A stretch of DNA of 64,000 nt, from NCBI GenBank assembly GCA_000953695.1, contig LN554846.1:682001-746000 (forward strand), written 5' to 3'. The position numbers were made by a program, and so were the translations under genes. Shown here in pieces: positions 1-9,779 of the stretch. Numbering within the stretch: the first letter of the stretch is position 1; every line of letters starts with the position of its first letter. The notes beneath the pieces are model-generated. The model saw nothing but the letters and a program-made list of their open reading frames with translations, was not told the DNA's origin and searched no databases. The stretch comes from Aliivibrio wodanis (GTDB lineage: Bacteria > Pseudomonadota > Gammaproteobacteria > Enterobacterales > Vibrionaceae).

Positions 1-1936
1 TGATATTGCGGTTCTGGTTCGTACAGGCAAAGAAGGTAAATTAGTTCGTGAAGCCTTATCAAAACAAGGTATCGCCAGTGTCTATTTATCTAACCGTGAT
101 AGCGTATTTTCTTCGCCATTAGCTAAAGATGTATTGCGTTTATTGCAAGCGGCCATGACGCCGACAGATGCAAGGGCGGTTCGTTCAGCATTAGCATCGT
201 CATTATTTGCTTATACTGCCGATCAATTGCATCAGTTTAATGTCGATGAAATGCAGTGGGAGCAAGCGGTTAATGAGTTTCGCGCCTATCGTAAGCATTG
301 GTTACAGCGCGGTATCATGCCGATGTTGCATCAAATCATTACCCAACAAGGTATTTCAGAGCGTTTATTAGCTGAAAATGGCGGTGAGCGTCAACTGACT
401 GATTTACTGCATATTGGTGAGTTATTGCAACAAACCAGCCAAACGTTAGACAGTGATTATGGTTTATTACGTTGGTTATCTGAATCTATTTCAGAGCCTA
501 ATGGAGACTCAGAAGAGCAGACTGTACGCTTAGAATCAGAGCGTAATCTGGTGCAAATTGTCACTATCCATAAGTCCAAAGGCTTGGAATATGACTTGGT
601 ATTTTTACCGTTTGTTTGTTCTTATCGAGCGATAGATAAAAAAGGCGAAGTCAGTTTCTATGATGAAGCTAATCGTTATTCGGTGCTGGATTTACTAAAA
701 GAAGATGATTCTGTCGAAAAAGCAGAAAAAGAGCGTTTAGCCGAAGATTTACGTTTGATTTATGTAGCGCTGACTCGTGCGGTTTATGCCTGTTATATCG
801 GCATGGCGCCAATCACTAAAGGTATCTCGAAAAAACCACCAACAGGTGTTCATTTATCGGGCTTAGGGTATCTAATTCAACAGGCAGATGAATGCAATGT
901 TGAAGAGCTGCAAGCGTGTCTTGAAAAGCTGATTGCAGGCAATTCGCCTATGGTGATCCAATCACCTCAAACGGTAACCGATGAGTTATACCAAGAAATT
1001 CAGGATGATCATAGTGAGTTACATGCCAATAAATTAATTGAACCCGTTAAGAGTAATTGGTGGATGACCAGTTATTCAGGTTTGGTAAAACAAGGTAATC
1101 ATCATAATGATGCCTCGTTAGAACTCATTAATTTGGATTTAGATTCAGCAGAAGATAAAGACGAAAAAGAATTAGATTTAGAGCCAGAGCGCACCATCTT
1201 TACTTTCCCTCGCGGTGCCAGAGCGGGTACGTTTTTACACTCGTTATTTGAAGAGGTTGAATTTACTCAACCACTCAATAGCGAAGACAATACACAAATC
1301 ATCATTAAGTTGTTAGAGAAAGAAAACTACGATGTGGAATGGCTAGAGGTCGTTCAAGCTATGATGCAGCGAGTGTTAGATTGCCCGTTGGATGGCCAAG
1401 ATTTATGTTTATCAAATAAAGGCCCAACTCAACGCTTGGTTGAAATGGAGTTTTTACTTCCTATCACGTTATTGAACTCAAGCTTGGTTAATAAAACTAT
1501 CGCCAAACATGATGAAGTTTCAGCGCGAGCAGGGGATCTTGGTTTCTCGACAGTTAGCGGCATGCTAAAAGGTTTTATCGATTTAGTGTTTGAGCATGAA
1601 GGTAAATATTACGTTCTCGATTGGAAATCAAATCATCTGGGAGACTCCCCAGAATGTTACGGTGGCGATGCCTTAGTTGAGGCAATGCGAGATCACCGTT
1701 ATGATTTTCAATATCAGCTTTACGCCTTGGCACTGCATCGATTCTTGAAAAGTCGCATTGCCGATTATGACTACGATACGCATTTTGGTGGTGCGTATTA
1801 TATTTTCTTGCGCGGTGTTGAAGAAACTCACGAGGGGTATGATGCCAACGCTAATGGCGTATTTTATTCAAAACCGAGCAAAGTATTGTTAGAAGAGTTA
1901 GAGAAATTGGTAGATGGAGAAACAGTCGATGCTTAA
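1..1936 (+). CDS. recB: RecBCD subunit RecB (C-terminal part, truncated by window edge)
   Basis: This is the C-terminal half of the RecB helicase/nuclease, which processes double-strand breaks with RecC and RecD. The reading frame is open from base 2, so the gene starts upstream of the window. A UvrD-type helicase C-terminal part is visible: TIHKSKGLEYDLVFLPF (motif V region) and LIYVALTRA (motif VI). The nuclease domain follows, with GTFLHSLFE and then GFIDLVF (from base 1571) and VLDWKSN (from about 1613). The Asp, Asp and Lys of these last two motifs are the expected metal-binding catalytic set. The end overlaps recD by a few bases, implying translational coupling. Nothing suggests decay. 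Confidence 0.96.
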   Translation, partial: DIAVLVRTGKEGKLVREALSKQGIASVYLSNRDSVFSSPLAKDVLRLLQAAMTPTDARAVRSALASSLFAYTADQLHQFNVDEMQWEQAVNEFRAYRKHWLQRGIMPMLHQIITQQGISERLLAENGGERQLTDLLHIGELLQQTSQTLDSDYGLLRWLSESISEPNGDSEEQTVRLESERNLVQIVTIHKSKGLEYDLVFLPFVCSYRAIDKKGEVSFYDEANRYSVLDLLKEDDSVEKAEKERLAEDLRLIYVALTRAVYACYIGMAPITKGISKKPPTGVHLSGLGYLIQQADECNVEELQACLEKLIAGNSPMVIQSPQTVTDELYQEIQDDHSELHANKLIEPVKSNWWMTSYSGLVKQGNHHNDASLELINLDLDSAEDKDEKELDLEPERTIFTFPRGARAGTFLHSLFEEVEFTQPLNSEDNTQIIIKLLEKENYDVEWLEVVQAMMQRVLDCPLDGQDLCLSNKGPTQRLVEMEFLLPITLLNSSLVNKTIAKHDEVSARAGDLGFSTVSGMLKGFIDLVFEHEGKYYVLDWKSNHLGDSPECYGGDALVEAMRDHRYDFQYQLYALALHRFLKSRIADYDYDTHFGGAYYIFLRGVEETHEGYDANANGVFYSKPSKVLLEELEKLVDGETVDA

Positions 1937-3947
1937 GCAATTACAACACTTAATGGCTCATGGTGTACTTCGCCCATTGGATCTTCAATTTGCTAAATTT
2001 ATCGCTCAACAAGAAAAAAATAGCGATAAAAATCTCATCATGCTGTTGTCTGCGATTACAAGTCATGAGTTAGGAAAAGGTCACGTCTGTATTGATATTG
2101 AGCAGATAGAACAGGGCGACCTTTTTACCTTACCTGCAAAATATCGTGATGCGCTATTAGAATTAGTTCCAGAAAAAAGTAGCTGGATTTCTGAGTTAAC
2201 CAATGCTTCTACAGTATCAAATGGTACAGAAGCAACCCCTTTAGCCTTTGATGGTGCTCGTTTGTATTTACAACGTTACTGGGCATTTGAACAACGAGTC
2301 TCTAATCGTATTACTAAAGCGGCGCAAAGTGTGGCGGTAAACCTTCAGTTATCGAATACATTGGATGAGTTGTTTTCTCGTCAGTATCATTTTTTATTTT
2401 CAGCATTAAAAAAATTAGAGAATAACAATCAAGTTTCTCGCCAACAATTAGTGTGCGATATGCTTGATGTTGTTCAGTCTGATGATCTGGATTGGCAGGC
2501 AATTGATGCAATTCTGTTAGCGGCGACTAAATCTTCTGAATTAGAAACGTTAGATAAATTAATTCCAAATAACCACTGTGTTAATTGGCAAAAAGTAGCA
2601 GCAGCTGTGGCGTTAACTCGTCGATTCTCCGTAATTTCTGGTGGTCCAGGAACGGGTAAAACAACCACAGTAACTAAGCTTTTGGCCTCCTTGGTGACAC
2701 AAGCTCAGCAAGACAATAAAAACATAGCGATTAAACTGGTTGCACCAACCGGTAAAGCGGCGGCACGTTTGACTGAATCCATTGGTCAGGCGGTACAATC
2801 CATTGGTTTAGCACCTGAAGTGAAAGAAGCTATCCCAACCGATGCGAGTACTCTGCATCGCTTACTTGGCTATATTCCCAATCAAGTGGATTTTCGTCAT
2901 AACAAAGCCAATCCATTACACCTTGATGTATTAGTGGTGGATGAAGCGTCCATGGTCGATTTGCCTATGATGGCACGACTACTCGATGCCGTACCAGAGC
3001 ATGCTCGCGTCATTTTATTGGGCGATAAAGATCAGCTTGCTTCGGTTGAAGCGGGAGCGGTGTTAGGTGATATCTGTCAGTTTACTAAAATGGGGTACAG
3101 TCAGAATCAAGCCCAACAATTATCTCAATTAACAGGCTTTAATCTACCGGCACAATCACATAATAACGCGGTTGCAGATAGTCTATGTATGCTGCAAAAG
3201 AGTTACCGTTTTGATGCTCGTTCAGGTATTGGACAACTTGCCAAAGCCATTAATGAAGGCAGTAAATTTAAAGTAGAAGCAGTATGGGCTAAAGGGTTCT
3301 CAGACATTCGTTTTCATGATTTAAGTAATGATAGCTATAATGCAATGATCACCATGATGGTTAATGGTTACCGTAGTTATTTAGGTCATATTCACGCTGG
3401 TGATAAACCAGAAGTTGCATTAAAAGCCTTTAACCAAATTCAATTATTATGTGCAATGCGAGAAGGGGATTTCGGCGTTGTTGGTTTAAATCAACGTATT
3501 GAGAAAGCGCTGAAGAAATCCGATTTAATTCCTCATGGTGATGAAGTTTGGTATTCGGGTCGTCCTGTCATGGTCACGCAAAATGATTATGGCGTTGGTT
3601 TGTATAACGGTGATATTGGTATCGCAATGCCAGATCCTATTGATAAACGTTTACGAGTCTATTTTGATATGCCAGATGGTTCGATTCGTGGGGTATTACC
3701 AAGCCAGTTACCAGAGCATGAAACCGTTTATGCCATGACGATCCATAAATCTCAGGGCTCTGAATTTGAACATACAGTATTGGCATTACCCGCAGAGTTC
3801 AGCCCAATTTTAACCCGAGAGTTAATTTATACTGGCGTGACTCGTGCGAAGAAAAAACTCGATCTGTTCGCAACAGAAAAAGTGGTGGCTCGAGGGGTTA
3901 TGATTAAAACTCAGAGGAATAGTGGTTTAGCATCATTGATGAGTTAA
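1929..3947 (+). CDS. recD: RecBCD subunit RecD, 5'-3' helicase
   Basis: RecD is the fast 5'-3' helicase subunit of exonuclease V and is needed for recognition of Chi sites. From the chosen start the protein has 672 residues. Walker A GGPGTGKTT lies at about 238-246, Walker B VVDEAS at about 336-341, and the superfamily 1 motif TIHKSQGSE at about 604-612. I prefer the ATG at 1929 over the in-frame ATG at 1914. It has a GGAG ribosome binding site nine bases upstream, and the protein then begins MLKQLQHL like other RecD proteins. Both starts overlap the recB end. A 47-bp gap separates it from the convergent GGDEF gene. Confidence 0.95.
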   Translation: MLKQLQHLMAHGVLRPLDLQFAKFIAQQEKNSDKNLIMLLSAITSHELGKGHVCIDIEQIEQGDLFTLPAKYRDALLELVPEKSSWISELTNASTVSNGTEATPLAFDGARLYLQRYWAFEQRVSNRITKAAQSVAVNLQLSNTLDELFSRQYHFLFSALKKLENNNQVSRQQLVCDMLDVVQSDDLDWQAIDAILLAATKSSELETLDKLIPNNHCVNWQKVAAAVALTRRFSVISGGPGTGKTTTVTKLLASLVTQAQQDNKNIAIKLVAPTGKAAARLTESIGQAVQSIGLAPEVKEAIPTDASTLHRLLGYIPNQVDFRHNKANPLHLDVLVVDEASMVDLPMMARLLDAVPEHARVILLGDKDQLASVEAGAVLGDICQFTKMGYSQNQAQQLSQLTGFNLPAQSHNNAVADSLCMLQKSYRFDARSGIGQLAKAINEGSKFKVEAVWAKGFSDIRFHDLSNDSYNAMITMMVNGYRSYLGHIHAGDKPEVALKAFNQIQLLCAMREGDFGVVGLNQRIEKALKKSDLIPHGDEVWYSGRPVMVTQNDYGVGLYNGDIGIAMPDPIDKRLRVYFDMPDGSIRGVLPSQLPEHETVYAMTIHKSQGSEFEHTVLALPAEFSPILTRELIYTGVTRAKKKLDLFATEKVVARGVMIKTQRNSGLASLMS

Positions 3948-3994
3948 ATTAGATAGGGTAATAGAAGGTAGTGAATAGTCTGTTACCCAGTAAA

Positions 3995-5806
3995 TTACTT
4001 TGCTAGTTCGATTCTATCTCGACCACGTTGTTTTGCTCTGTATAGTGCCAGATCTGCTAGTTTAACCATCTTATTTACAGAGGTTGCATCAAAGCTACGT
4101 AAACCATAACTTGCTGTTATACTGATATTAACGTCATCAAATTCAAATGTTAATTGATTTACATGAGTTCGAATACTCTCAATCTTCAGTACTAGTTGTT
4201 CTGAGCTAATATTACTAAATAAAATTAAAAACTCTTCACCGCCAATACGTCCAAAATAATCACCTTTGCGAATGTTATGTTTAACACTTGAGGCGAATGA
4301 TTTTAATACGATATCACCAGCGTCATGACCAAATCGGTCATTTATTTTTTTGAAAAAATCAATATCCATAATAACAACAGAGAACTTGTTTTTATGAAAA
4401 TCTTTTTCTCCTATCTCAAAAATATAACGTCGATTATGACTTTCAGTTAAGTAATCAGTGGTTGATATTTTAAAGAGCATTTTCTTTTTCTTATGAGATT
4501 TGTATAACAAAGCAACAAGCAAAGCGATTAATACAGAAAAGGCAAATAATGAGATTTTTTGTTTCTGATTGCTGATGGATAATAATAGATTTTTATTTGT
4601 AAGCTTTTGGTTATCAATCTCTGATTTTAATTCTATAACCTCAGAAGCAATATTTTGTTTGTACATGGAAATTGTATATTTCTGAAATAGATTTAAGTAG
4701 TCATAAGCATAGTGGTATTCACCAAGAGAGATATACAGTTGAGCTATATCTTGTAGTTTTGTGATGGCATAAGAAGGGTATTCTTTATTGTTATCATTAA
4801 AGTAATTCGATGCATTGGAGAGATGCTTTAGAGATTTTATTCGCTCATCTTTTTCAAAATAATATTTACTTAAAACAAGAGAGTAAGATAAATATGTATA
4901 ACCTTGATAAGTAAGGTTTAAAGTGGTTAATTTAGCCACATATTGTTCTGCTTTTTCTACATGATTGTTTTTTGAGTAGAGTGAAATAATACCTAATAAG
5001 TTGTTTCTAATTAAGTTTTTCAGATCACTTTCTTCTGATAATTTTAAGCTTATTATGTAGTGCTGCTCGGCAGAGGATACTTTACCTGTATCACCTTGTA
5101 ATTGCTCTGCCCACTTCGCATATGCATTGGCTAGGTTATAGTGGGCGACAATAGTCTCTTGTATGCTGTTACTCTCTTTTGCGATGGATAGTACTTCAGA
5201 ATAGTGTTTGATTGATGATGGATAATCTTGTTGTAAGTAGTATAAAATACCTAATTGACTATTCAAATCAGCCCACAGCTCAATATTTTTTGTATGGATT
5301 AGTACGGAGTTTGCTTCTTTTGCTAGTTTTAATGCGGAAACGTCCCTTCCTTTTGCATTTTCTAGTGCACTAAATTGGAGTAATATAAAACCTTGTTTTT
5401 CGGTGTCTTTTAATTCAATAGCTAATTGTTGAGCTTTCTGGTACCACTTTTCTGCAATATTAAATTGACTTGCCATCTCATAAGGCCAAGCAACTTTTAA
5501 AGATAAAAAATAATACGCTTCTCTTTCTTGATCATTAAGCGGAGTTGGAAGTTTTGATGCTTCTATTAGCTTAATGCTATTGTCATATTGGTATTGCAAA
5601 TTATAACTTGCGAGTAATAGAGTTAAATACTTTAATTTTTCTAGATTTGTGTAGGTAGTGATATCTTGTTGAAGTAAGGCTTCTTGAACACTTTGAGGTT
5701 TTTTATATAACTCAGTATCCCAGAGTTTGAGTTGGTCTAATGTTTGGTTTGATAAGCAGTATGAAGACCAAAAAAGACAACTGAAGATTAAAATACTTTT
5801 TTTCAT
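3995..5806 (-). CDS. membrane TPR-GGDEF protein, probable diguanylate cyclase
   Basis: The protein has 603 residues. It starts with a signal peptide (MKKSILIFSCLFWSSYCLS), followed by about 380 residues of TPR-like helical repeats predicted to lie in the periplasm. A transmembrane helix spans about 419-437 and a GGDEF domain about 445-603. The active-site motif is GGEEF (522-526). An RKGD sequence five residues upstream fits the RxxD product-inhibition site. I infer an active cyclic-di-GMP synthase controlled by a periplasmic TPR sensor; the signal is unknown. It is transcribed alone, convergent with recD. I cannot assign a named orthologue. Confidence 0.88.
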   Translation of the reverse strand: MKKSILIFSCLFWSSYCLSNQTLDQLKLWDTELYKKPQSVQEALLQQDITTYTNLEKLKYLTLLLASYNLQYQYDNSIKLIEASKLPTPLNDQEREAYYFLSLKVAWPYEMASQFNIAEKWYQKAQQLAIELKDTEKQGFILLQFSALENAKGRDVSALKLAKEANSVLIHTKNIELWADLNSQLGILYYLQQDYPSSIKHYSEVLSIAKESNSIQETIVAHYNLANAYAKWAEQLQGDTGKVSSAEQHYIISLKLSEESDLKNLIRNNLLGIISLYSKNNHVEKAEQYVAKLTTLNLTYQGYTYLSYSLVLSKYYFEKDERIKSLKHLSNASNYFNDNNKEYPSYAITKLQDIAQLYISLGEYHYAYDYLNLFQKYTISMYKQNIASEVIELKSEIDNQKLTNKNLLLSISNQKQKISLFAFSVLIALLVALLYKSHKKKKMLFKISTTDYLTESHNRRYIFEIGEKDFHKNKFSVVIMDIDFFKKINDRFGHDAGDIVLKSFASSVKHNIRKGDYFGRIGGEEFLILFSNISSEQLVLKIESIRTHVNQLTFEFDDVNISITASYGLRSFDATSVNKMVKLADLALYRAKQRGRDRIELAK

Positions 5807-5939
5807 TATAATTTTAAATAAGAAATATATTTGACCACTATACTGTTTAGTTGGCGTTATTGATAGTTTTTGCTATCGTAGGTAAGAGAGTGTACAGCGA
5901 ACTTATCACTGGTAGTTAGTGGGTATTTAGCCGCTATAT

Positions 5940-6046
5940 TATTTCATATGCGTAATAGTCATTTTCTCTTTTTGCTCTAGTAAATATGAAATAAATGCTT
6001 ATAATTGCGCCTCTAAAATTCGGAAGGAATACCGGATCTTTTTTCT
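5940..6046 (+). promoter_or_regulatory. upstream region of the SMR transporter: possible -10 box and short leader hairpin
   Basis: The gap between the GGDEF gene and the SMR gene is about 300 bases. It holds a TATAAT at 6000-6005 without a convincing -35, and an inverted repeat ATTTCATAT / ATATGAAAT (5941-5949 and 5983-5991). A small hairpin follows: ATTCGG at 6018-6023 and CCGGAT at 6032-6037, with one G-U pair, then a run of six T. The hairpin could be a weak attenuator. I see no guanidine riboswitch signature. Confidence 0.3.
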
Positions 6047-6125
6047 ACCAATATCATTAATTAGATGATTAATAGAGTTGGTATTAATATGGCTGTTCCG
6101 TTATATGTTTAAATTACTTGTTTCA

Positions 6126-6458
6126 ATGCCGCCTGCTATGGCGCTTATTATTGCTATTATTTCAGAAGTGATAGCAACCTCTTATATTCCTAAAACAGAA
6201 CAATTTACCAAACTAACGCCAAGCTTAATTGTTGGTATTGGTTATGCTATCGCGTTCTTTTTACTTTCAATAACAGTAAAAACGATGCCAGTGGGAATTG
6301 TGTATGCGATATGGAGTGGGGCAGGAATTGTCTTGGTTGCGGGTATCGGATATTTTGCTTATGGGCAAAAACTGGATTTACCAGCTGTAGCAGGAATCGC
6401 ACTTATTCTTTCAGGTGTACTAGTGGTTAATTTGTTTTCTAATACCGCAGGTCACTAA
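6126..6458 (+). CDS. SMR-family multidrug/cation exporter (EmrE-like)
   Basis: A small multidrug resistance transporter with four membrane helices. From the ATG at 6126 it has 110 residues, the length of EmrE. The first helix contains the essential membrane glutamate in the ISEVIATS context. The signatures PVGIVYAIWSGAGIVL and LDLPAVAGIALILSGV match EmrE more than the guanidinium exporters of the SugE/Gdx branch. The substrate is probably lipophilic cations or small osmolytes, exchanged for protons; this is inferred from the family. The start is uncertain: ATGs at 6105 and 6138 are in frame and none has a good ribosome binding site. It is a single gene closed by a strong terminator shared with argA. 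Confidence 0.82.
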   Translation: MPPAMALIIAIISEVIATSYIPKTEQFTKLTPSLIVGIGYAIAFFLLSITVKTMPVGIVYAIWSGAGIVLVAGIGYFAYGQKLDLPAVAGIALILSGVLVVNLFSNTAGH

Positions 6459-6473
6459 CGGCTAATTATATTG

Positions 6474-6510
6474 AAAAGGCTGCAATGGAGTGATTCCATT
6501 GCAGCCTTTT
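6474..6510. terminator. bidirectional Rho-independent terminator between SMR gene and argA
   Basis: A perfect stem, AAAAGGCTGCAATGGA at 6474-6489 and its complement at 6495-6510 around a five-base loop, is flanked by A- and T-runs. It can end transcription from both convergent genes. Confidence 0.93.
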
Positions 6511-6514
6511 TCTT

Positions 6515-7864
6515 TTATAGAACTTGTAGCACTAAAATTTTGGATTTACGTTGAAAATTGTATAACTTTTGTTTCGTCATTGGTAAGTGCGAAACATTAA
6601 CTTCAATGAAACCTTGCTCTCTAAACCAATGAAGACTACGAGTGGTAAGAACAAACAGTTGTGATAATTTGAACTGTTTGGCTTTAACTCGTAAGCGGTT
6701 AAGTAAAATTACACCACGATCACCATCCCGATAATCTGGATGAACCGCCACACAACCCATCTCTGCCATTCCGTCTTCAGGAAAAGGATATAGAGCAGCG
6801 CAGGCAATCACTAATCCATCTTTTTCTATAATCGTAAATTGGGCAATTTCTTGTTCTAATTGTTCACGAGAGCGACGAACTAAAATGCCTTCTTCTTCGA
6901 GTGGTCGAATTAAATCCATAATGCCACCGATATCATCGATTTCAGCATCACGAACTTGCTCAGAGCTTGCCATAACGACTTGAGTTCCAATGCCATCAAA
7001 AGAAAATAATTCTTGAATTAATGCACCATCCTCTTTGTAGCTGATTAAATGACTACGAGGTACACCGGCTTTACACGCAGTGATCGACCCTTTTAAGAAT
7101 CGAATCGTTCCGGTTGAGTTACCATCATCTAGATCTATATGGTCTTCTAATCGCTTAAGAATAGTCTCAGCTTCACTTGGAAATAGCTCTGCTAAAATTT
7201 GTTCGTGCTCATTTAGCACTCCTTGCTCTGAACAAAAACCAATTAATTTATCTGCATTTAAACGAATCGCCAATTGAGTCGCTACCTCTTCTGAGAGTAA
7301 ATTAAAACACTCCCCAGTGACAGAGCTGGCAACAGGACCAAGCAGAACAATGGATTGCTGGTCAAGCATACGATTAATGCCATTAGTATCAATCCGGCGA
7401 ACTCGCCCGCTATGACAATAATCAACGCCATCATCAACACCAAGCGGTTGGGCAATAATGAAATTACCGCTAATGACATTAATTTGTGCGCCAGCCATTG
7501 GGGTATTATTTAAACTCATAGAGAGGCGGGCTGTAATATCGAGTTGTAATTGACCTGCAATCTGTTTAACTAATTCAAGAGTTTGCTCATCTGTAACTCT
7601 TACCCCTTTATGAAAAGGCGCGTCATGTGAGGTTGATTTTAATTGGGCTCGCATTTGAGGTCGAGTCCCATAGACAATAACGATGCGTAGCCCTAGCGAA
7701 TTTAAAAGGGCAATGTCGTTTACAATATTGGCAAAATTTGGGTCTGCAATGGCTTCACCACCGAGCATGATCACCACAGTTTTATCTCGGTGAGCATTGA
7801 CATAAGGTGCTGATTGACGAAAACCTTTTACTAAAGCAGTACTACGAAACTTCACGCTATTCAT
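6515..7864 (-). CDS. argA: amino-acid N-acetyltransferase (N-acetylglutamate synthase)
   Basis: ArgA makes N-acetylglutamate from acetyl-CoA and glutamate, the first step of arginine biosynthesis. The 449-residue protein has an N-terminal amino-acid-kinase-like domain (about 25-280, starting at [11 protein letters not shown]), which carries arginine feedback inhibition in this family. A C-terminal GNAT acetyltransferase domain spans about 300-449 ([22 protein letters not shown]). Length and start ([22 protein letters not shown]) fit the E. coli type. It follows recBCD as in E. coli. The upstream region has ATTCA-like half sites resembling ArgR boxes but no clean box. Confidence 0.95.
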   Translation of the reverse strand: MNSVKFRSTALVKGFRQSAPYVNAHRDKTVVIMLGGEAIADPNFANIVNDIALLNSLGLRIVIVYGTRPQMRAQLKSTSHDAPFHKGVRVTDEQTLELVKQIAGQLQLDITARLSMSLNNTPMAGAQINVISGNFIIAQPLGVDDGVDYCHSGRVRRIDTNGINRMLDQQSIVLLGPVASSVTGECFNLLSEEVATQLAIRLNADKLIGFCSEQGVLNEHEQILAELFPSEAETILKRLEDHIDLDDGNSTGTIRFLKGSITACKAGVPRSHLISYKEDGALIQELFSFDGIGTQVVMASSEQVRDAEIDDIGGIMDLIRPLEEEGILVRRSREQLEQEIAQFTIIEKDGLVIACAALYPFPEDGMAEMGCVAVHPDYRDGDRGVILLNRLRVKAKQFKLSQLFVLTTRSLHWFREQGFIEVNVSHLPMTKQKLYNFQRKSKILVLQVL

Positions 7865-8008
7865 CCATGAGTAGTTATTTATTCACATATACTGACTAAA
7901 TACTCTTCTTACTACAAGTGTTTCGATAAAAGTCACACAAGTTTTTCTTAATTTTTTTTGTAATTGCGGATATGCTTATGCCTCTTTCTATTTTTATTAG
8001 GTTACGTG

Positions 8009-8392
8009 ATGAGCCAGGCTCAAGAAAAAGAATTAAAAAGAAGAAAAGTTAGACTACTTTTACTCATCGGCTTCGTTGCTGTTGGAATAGTCGCAGCCAT
8101 TATTGCTGCACTGTTTCGTAATGGTATGTTTGCGCAAATGCCACCATCACAGCTATATGGTAATTGGGTTGAATTAGGTGTCCCAGCCTATGCTCAAGAT
8201 AGCTTTACGATTAATGCAAATGGTATTTATACTCATGGGCGCTTAATCAACACTCAATACGAGTTTGATGGCAGTGTATTAACTTATAAGCATGGTGATG
8301 TAGAGTATGTTTATCAGGTCGAAGATGACAGTGCCTCACAACTTCTTCGTATAAAACCAACTCATTATAAATCCAGTTTTCGTAAACAATAA
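8009..8392 (+). CDS. small single-pass membrane protein, Vibrionaceae type (possibly DUF2850)
   Basis: A 127-residue protein of unknown function. It begins MSQAQEKELKRRKVR, a charged cytoplasmic stretch, then has one hydrophobic helix at about 15-38. A roughly 85-residue soluble part follows, containing LYGNWVELGVPAYAQDSF and a beta-rich pattern. I associate this with the Vibrio family DUF2850, from memory only. I chose the ATG at 8009 because AGG lies seven bases upstream; an upstream in-frame TTG at 7964 has no ribosome binding site. It stands divergent to argA. Confidence 0.72.
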   Translation: MSQAQEKELKRRKVRLLLLIGFVAVGIVAAIIAALFRNGMFAQMPPSQLYGNWVELGVPAYAQDSFTINANGIYTHGRLINTQYEFDGSVLTYKHGDVEYVYQVEDDSASQLLRIKPTHYKSSFRKQ

Positions 8393-8400
8393 TCTTTTAG

Positions 8401-8436
8401 GTTCGAGATAAGGCATAATAAGTTGATATCTCGAAC
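8401..8436 (+). repeat. inverted repeat after the DUF2850-like gene
   Basis: GTTCGAGATA (8401-8410) is mirrored exactly by TATCTCGAAC (8427-8436). There is no strong T-run behind it, so it could be a weak terminator or mRNA end stabiliser. The rest of the gap before mltA shows nothing definite. Confidence 0.5.
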
Positions 8437-8585
8437 ATCATTTATCCTCTTCTCAATATTTTTGATTTAACTGTGTCAAATTTTGTTAAATTTTGATTTT
8501 TCTTACACTTATTGCGATTCGAAGAATTGCTCTCCCACCATTTCTTTGTCATTCTTGCCGTATTATTTTTCAATAAGGTTTTATC

Positions 8586-9686
8586 GTGCTTCGTAAATTT
8601 TCTTTTGTATGGGCTCTCCTTGCTTTGGCTGGTTGTGCTGAGCGTCCAACAGATCGCGCTCAACAGTATCTTGATGGTGATTTCAACAGTAACTTAAATG
8701 AAGTAAGTGAAATTAAATCAGATAAACCTTCTGATTTTAGTGCATTTAAAAAACAGAGTGCAGAAGTGATTACTCGCTCTGAATCAATGGCATTACGTTA
8801 TGAAGAGCTGTACGTTCAATTGCAAAAATGGATCGATGAGAGCTCTAATCCAGCAGAGCTTTCAACCTATGGTATTCAATTTGCTCAAATGGGCGGCGGT
8901 GACAAGCAGGGGAATGTAATGTTCACTGGTTACTTTTCTCCTGTGATTGAAATGCGTCACACGCCAAATGAAACGTTTAAATATCCAGTTTATGATAAAC
9001 CTGATTGTGGTTCAGATTGCCCAACACGAGCAGAGATTAATGCAGGTGCATTATCTGGTTTAGGTTTAGAACTTGGTTATTCAGATAACATGATTGACCC
9101 GTTTATTATGGAAGTTCAGGGTAGTGGCTTTATTCATTTTGGTGATGATGACAAGCTTCAGTATTTTGCCTACGGTGGTAAAAATAACCACCCTTACGTA
9201 AGTATTGGTAAGGTATTGATTGAACGTGGCGAAGTTGAGCGTAAAGATATGTCACTTAAAGCGATTAAAGAATGGGTGGTTCAAAATGATGATGAGACTG
9301 TTCGGGAGTTGTTAGAGACTAATCCATCTTATGTATTCTTCTCTCCAAGAGAAGCGCATCATGTATTAGGAAGTGCGGGTATTCCACTTCTTGCTGGTGG
9401 TGCAGTTGCAGCTGATCGTACTTTATTGCCTATGGGAACCCCAATACTTGCTGAGGTACCACAGTTAGATAAAGAGGGGAAATGGACGGGTAAGCACGTA
9501 CTTAAAGTCTTACTGTCGTTAGATACAGGTGGCGCAGTAAAAGAAAATCATTTAGACCAGTATTACGGTATGGGCTCTGATGCAGGTATTGCTGCTGGTC
9601 ATTTTAAGCATTTTGGTCGAGTATGGAAATTGGGTTTGAAAGATTCTGAAACTGAAAATCCATGGGCAATGCCAAAATCAAAATAA
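8586..9686 (+). CDS. mltA: membrane-bound lytic murein transglycosylase A
   Basis: MltA is an outer-membrane lipoprotein that cleaves peptidoglycan glycan strands, leaving 1,6-anhydro-muramyl ends. The 366-residue protein starts at GTG with AAGG nine bases upstream. It has a lipoprotein signal ending in LAGC (acylated Cys near residue 17). The MltA barrel domain follows (GNVMFTGYFSPVIE, VQGSGFIHF). The C-terminal 3D domain contains SLDTGGAVK and YGMGSDAGIAAG; the family's catalytic aspartate lies in this domain. It is a single gene, closed by a terminator, in E. coli-like neighbourhood with argA and tcdA. Confidence 0.95.
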   Translation: MLRKFSFVWALLALAGCAERPTDRAQQYLDGDFNSNLNEVSEIKSDKPSDFSAFKKQSAEVITRSESMALRYEELYVQLQKWIDESSNPAELSTYGIQFAQMGGGDKQGNVMFTGYFSPVIEMRHTPNETFKYPVYDKPDCGSDCPTRAEINAGALSGLGLELGYSDNMIDPFIMEVQGSGFIHFGDDDKLQYFAYGGKNNHPYVSIGKVLIERGEVERKDMSLKAIKEWVVQNDDETVRELLETNPSYVFFSPREAHHVLGSAGIPLLAGGAVAADRTLLPMGTPILAEVPQLDKEGKWTGKHVLKVLLSLDTGGAVKENHLDQYYGMGSDAGIAAGHFKHFGRVWKLGLKDSETENPWAMPKSK

Positions 9687-9724
9687 TGTGTTGATAGCTT
9701 GTATTGCTTAACACTTGATCTTCT

Positions 9725-9758
9725 AAAAAAGAGTGCGTATAAATCGTGCTCTTTTTTT
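9725..9758 (+). terminator. Rho-independent terminator after mltA
   Basis: The arms AAAAAGAGTGC and GTGCTCTTTTT pair with two G-U pairs around a nine-base loop, followed by a run of T. Confidence 0.8.
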
Positions 9759-9779
9759 GTTTTTGAGTAAGGTAATCCC

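Noticed and set aside
6010-6125. Guanidine (ykkC-type) riboswitch before the SMR gene
   Set aside because: The conserved ACGR loops and other core motifs are not visible, and the protein is closer to EmrE than to Gdx.
7865-7930. ArgR box upstream of argA
   Set aside because: There are ATTCA-like half sites, but no 18-base palindrome with correct spacing; mentioned only in the argA entry.
8512-8697. Short ORF across the mltA start
   Set aside because: It overlaps the lipoprotein signal sequence of mltA in another frame and has no family resemblance or ribosome binding site.
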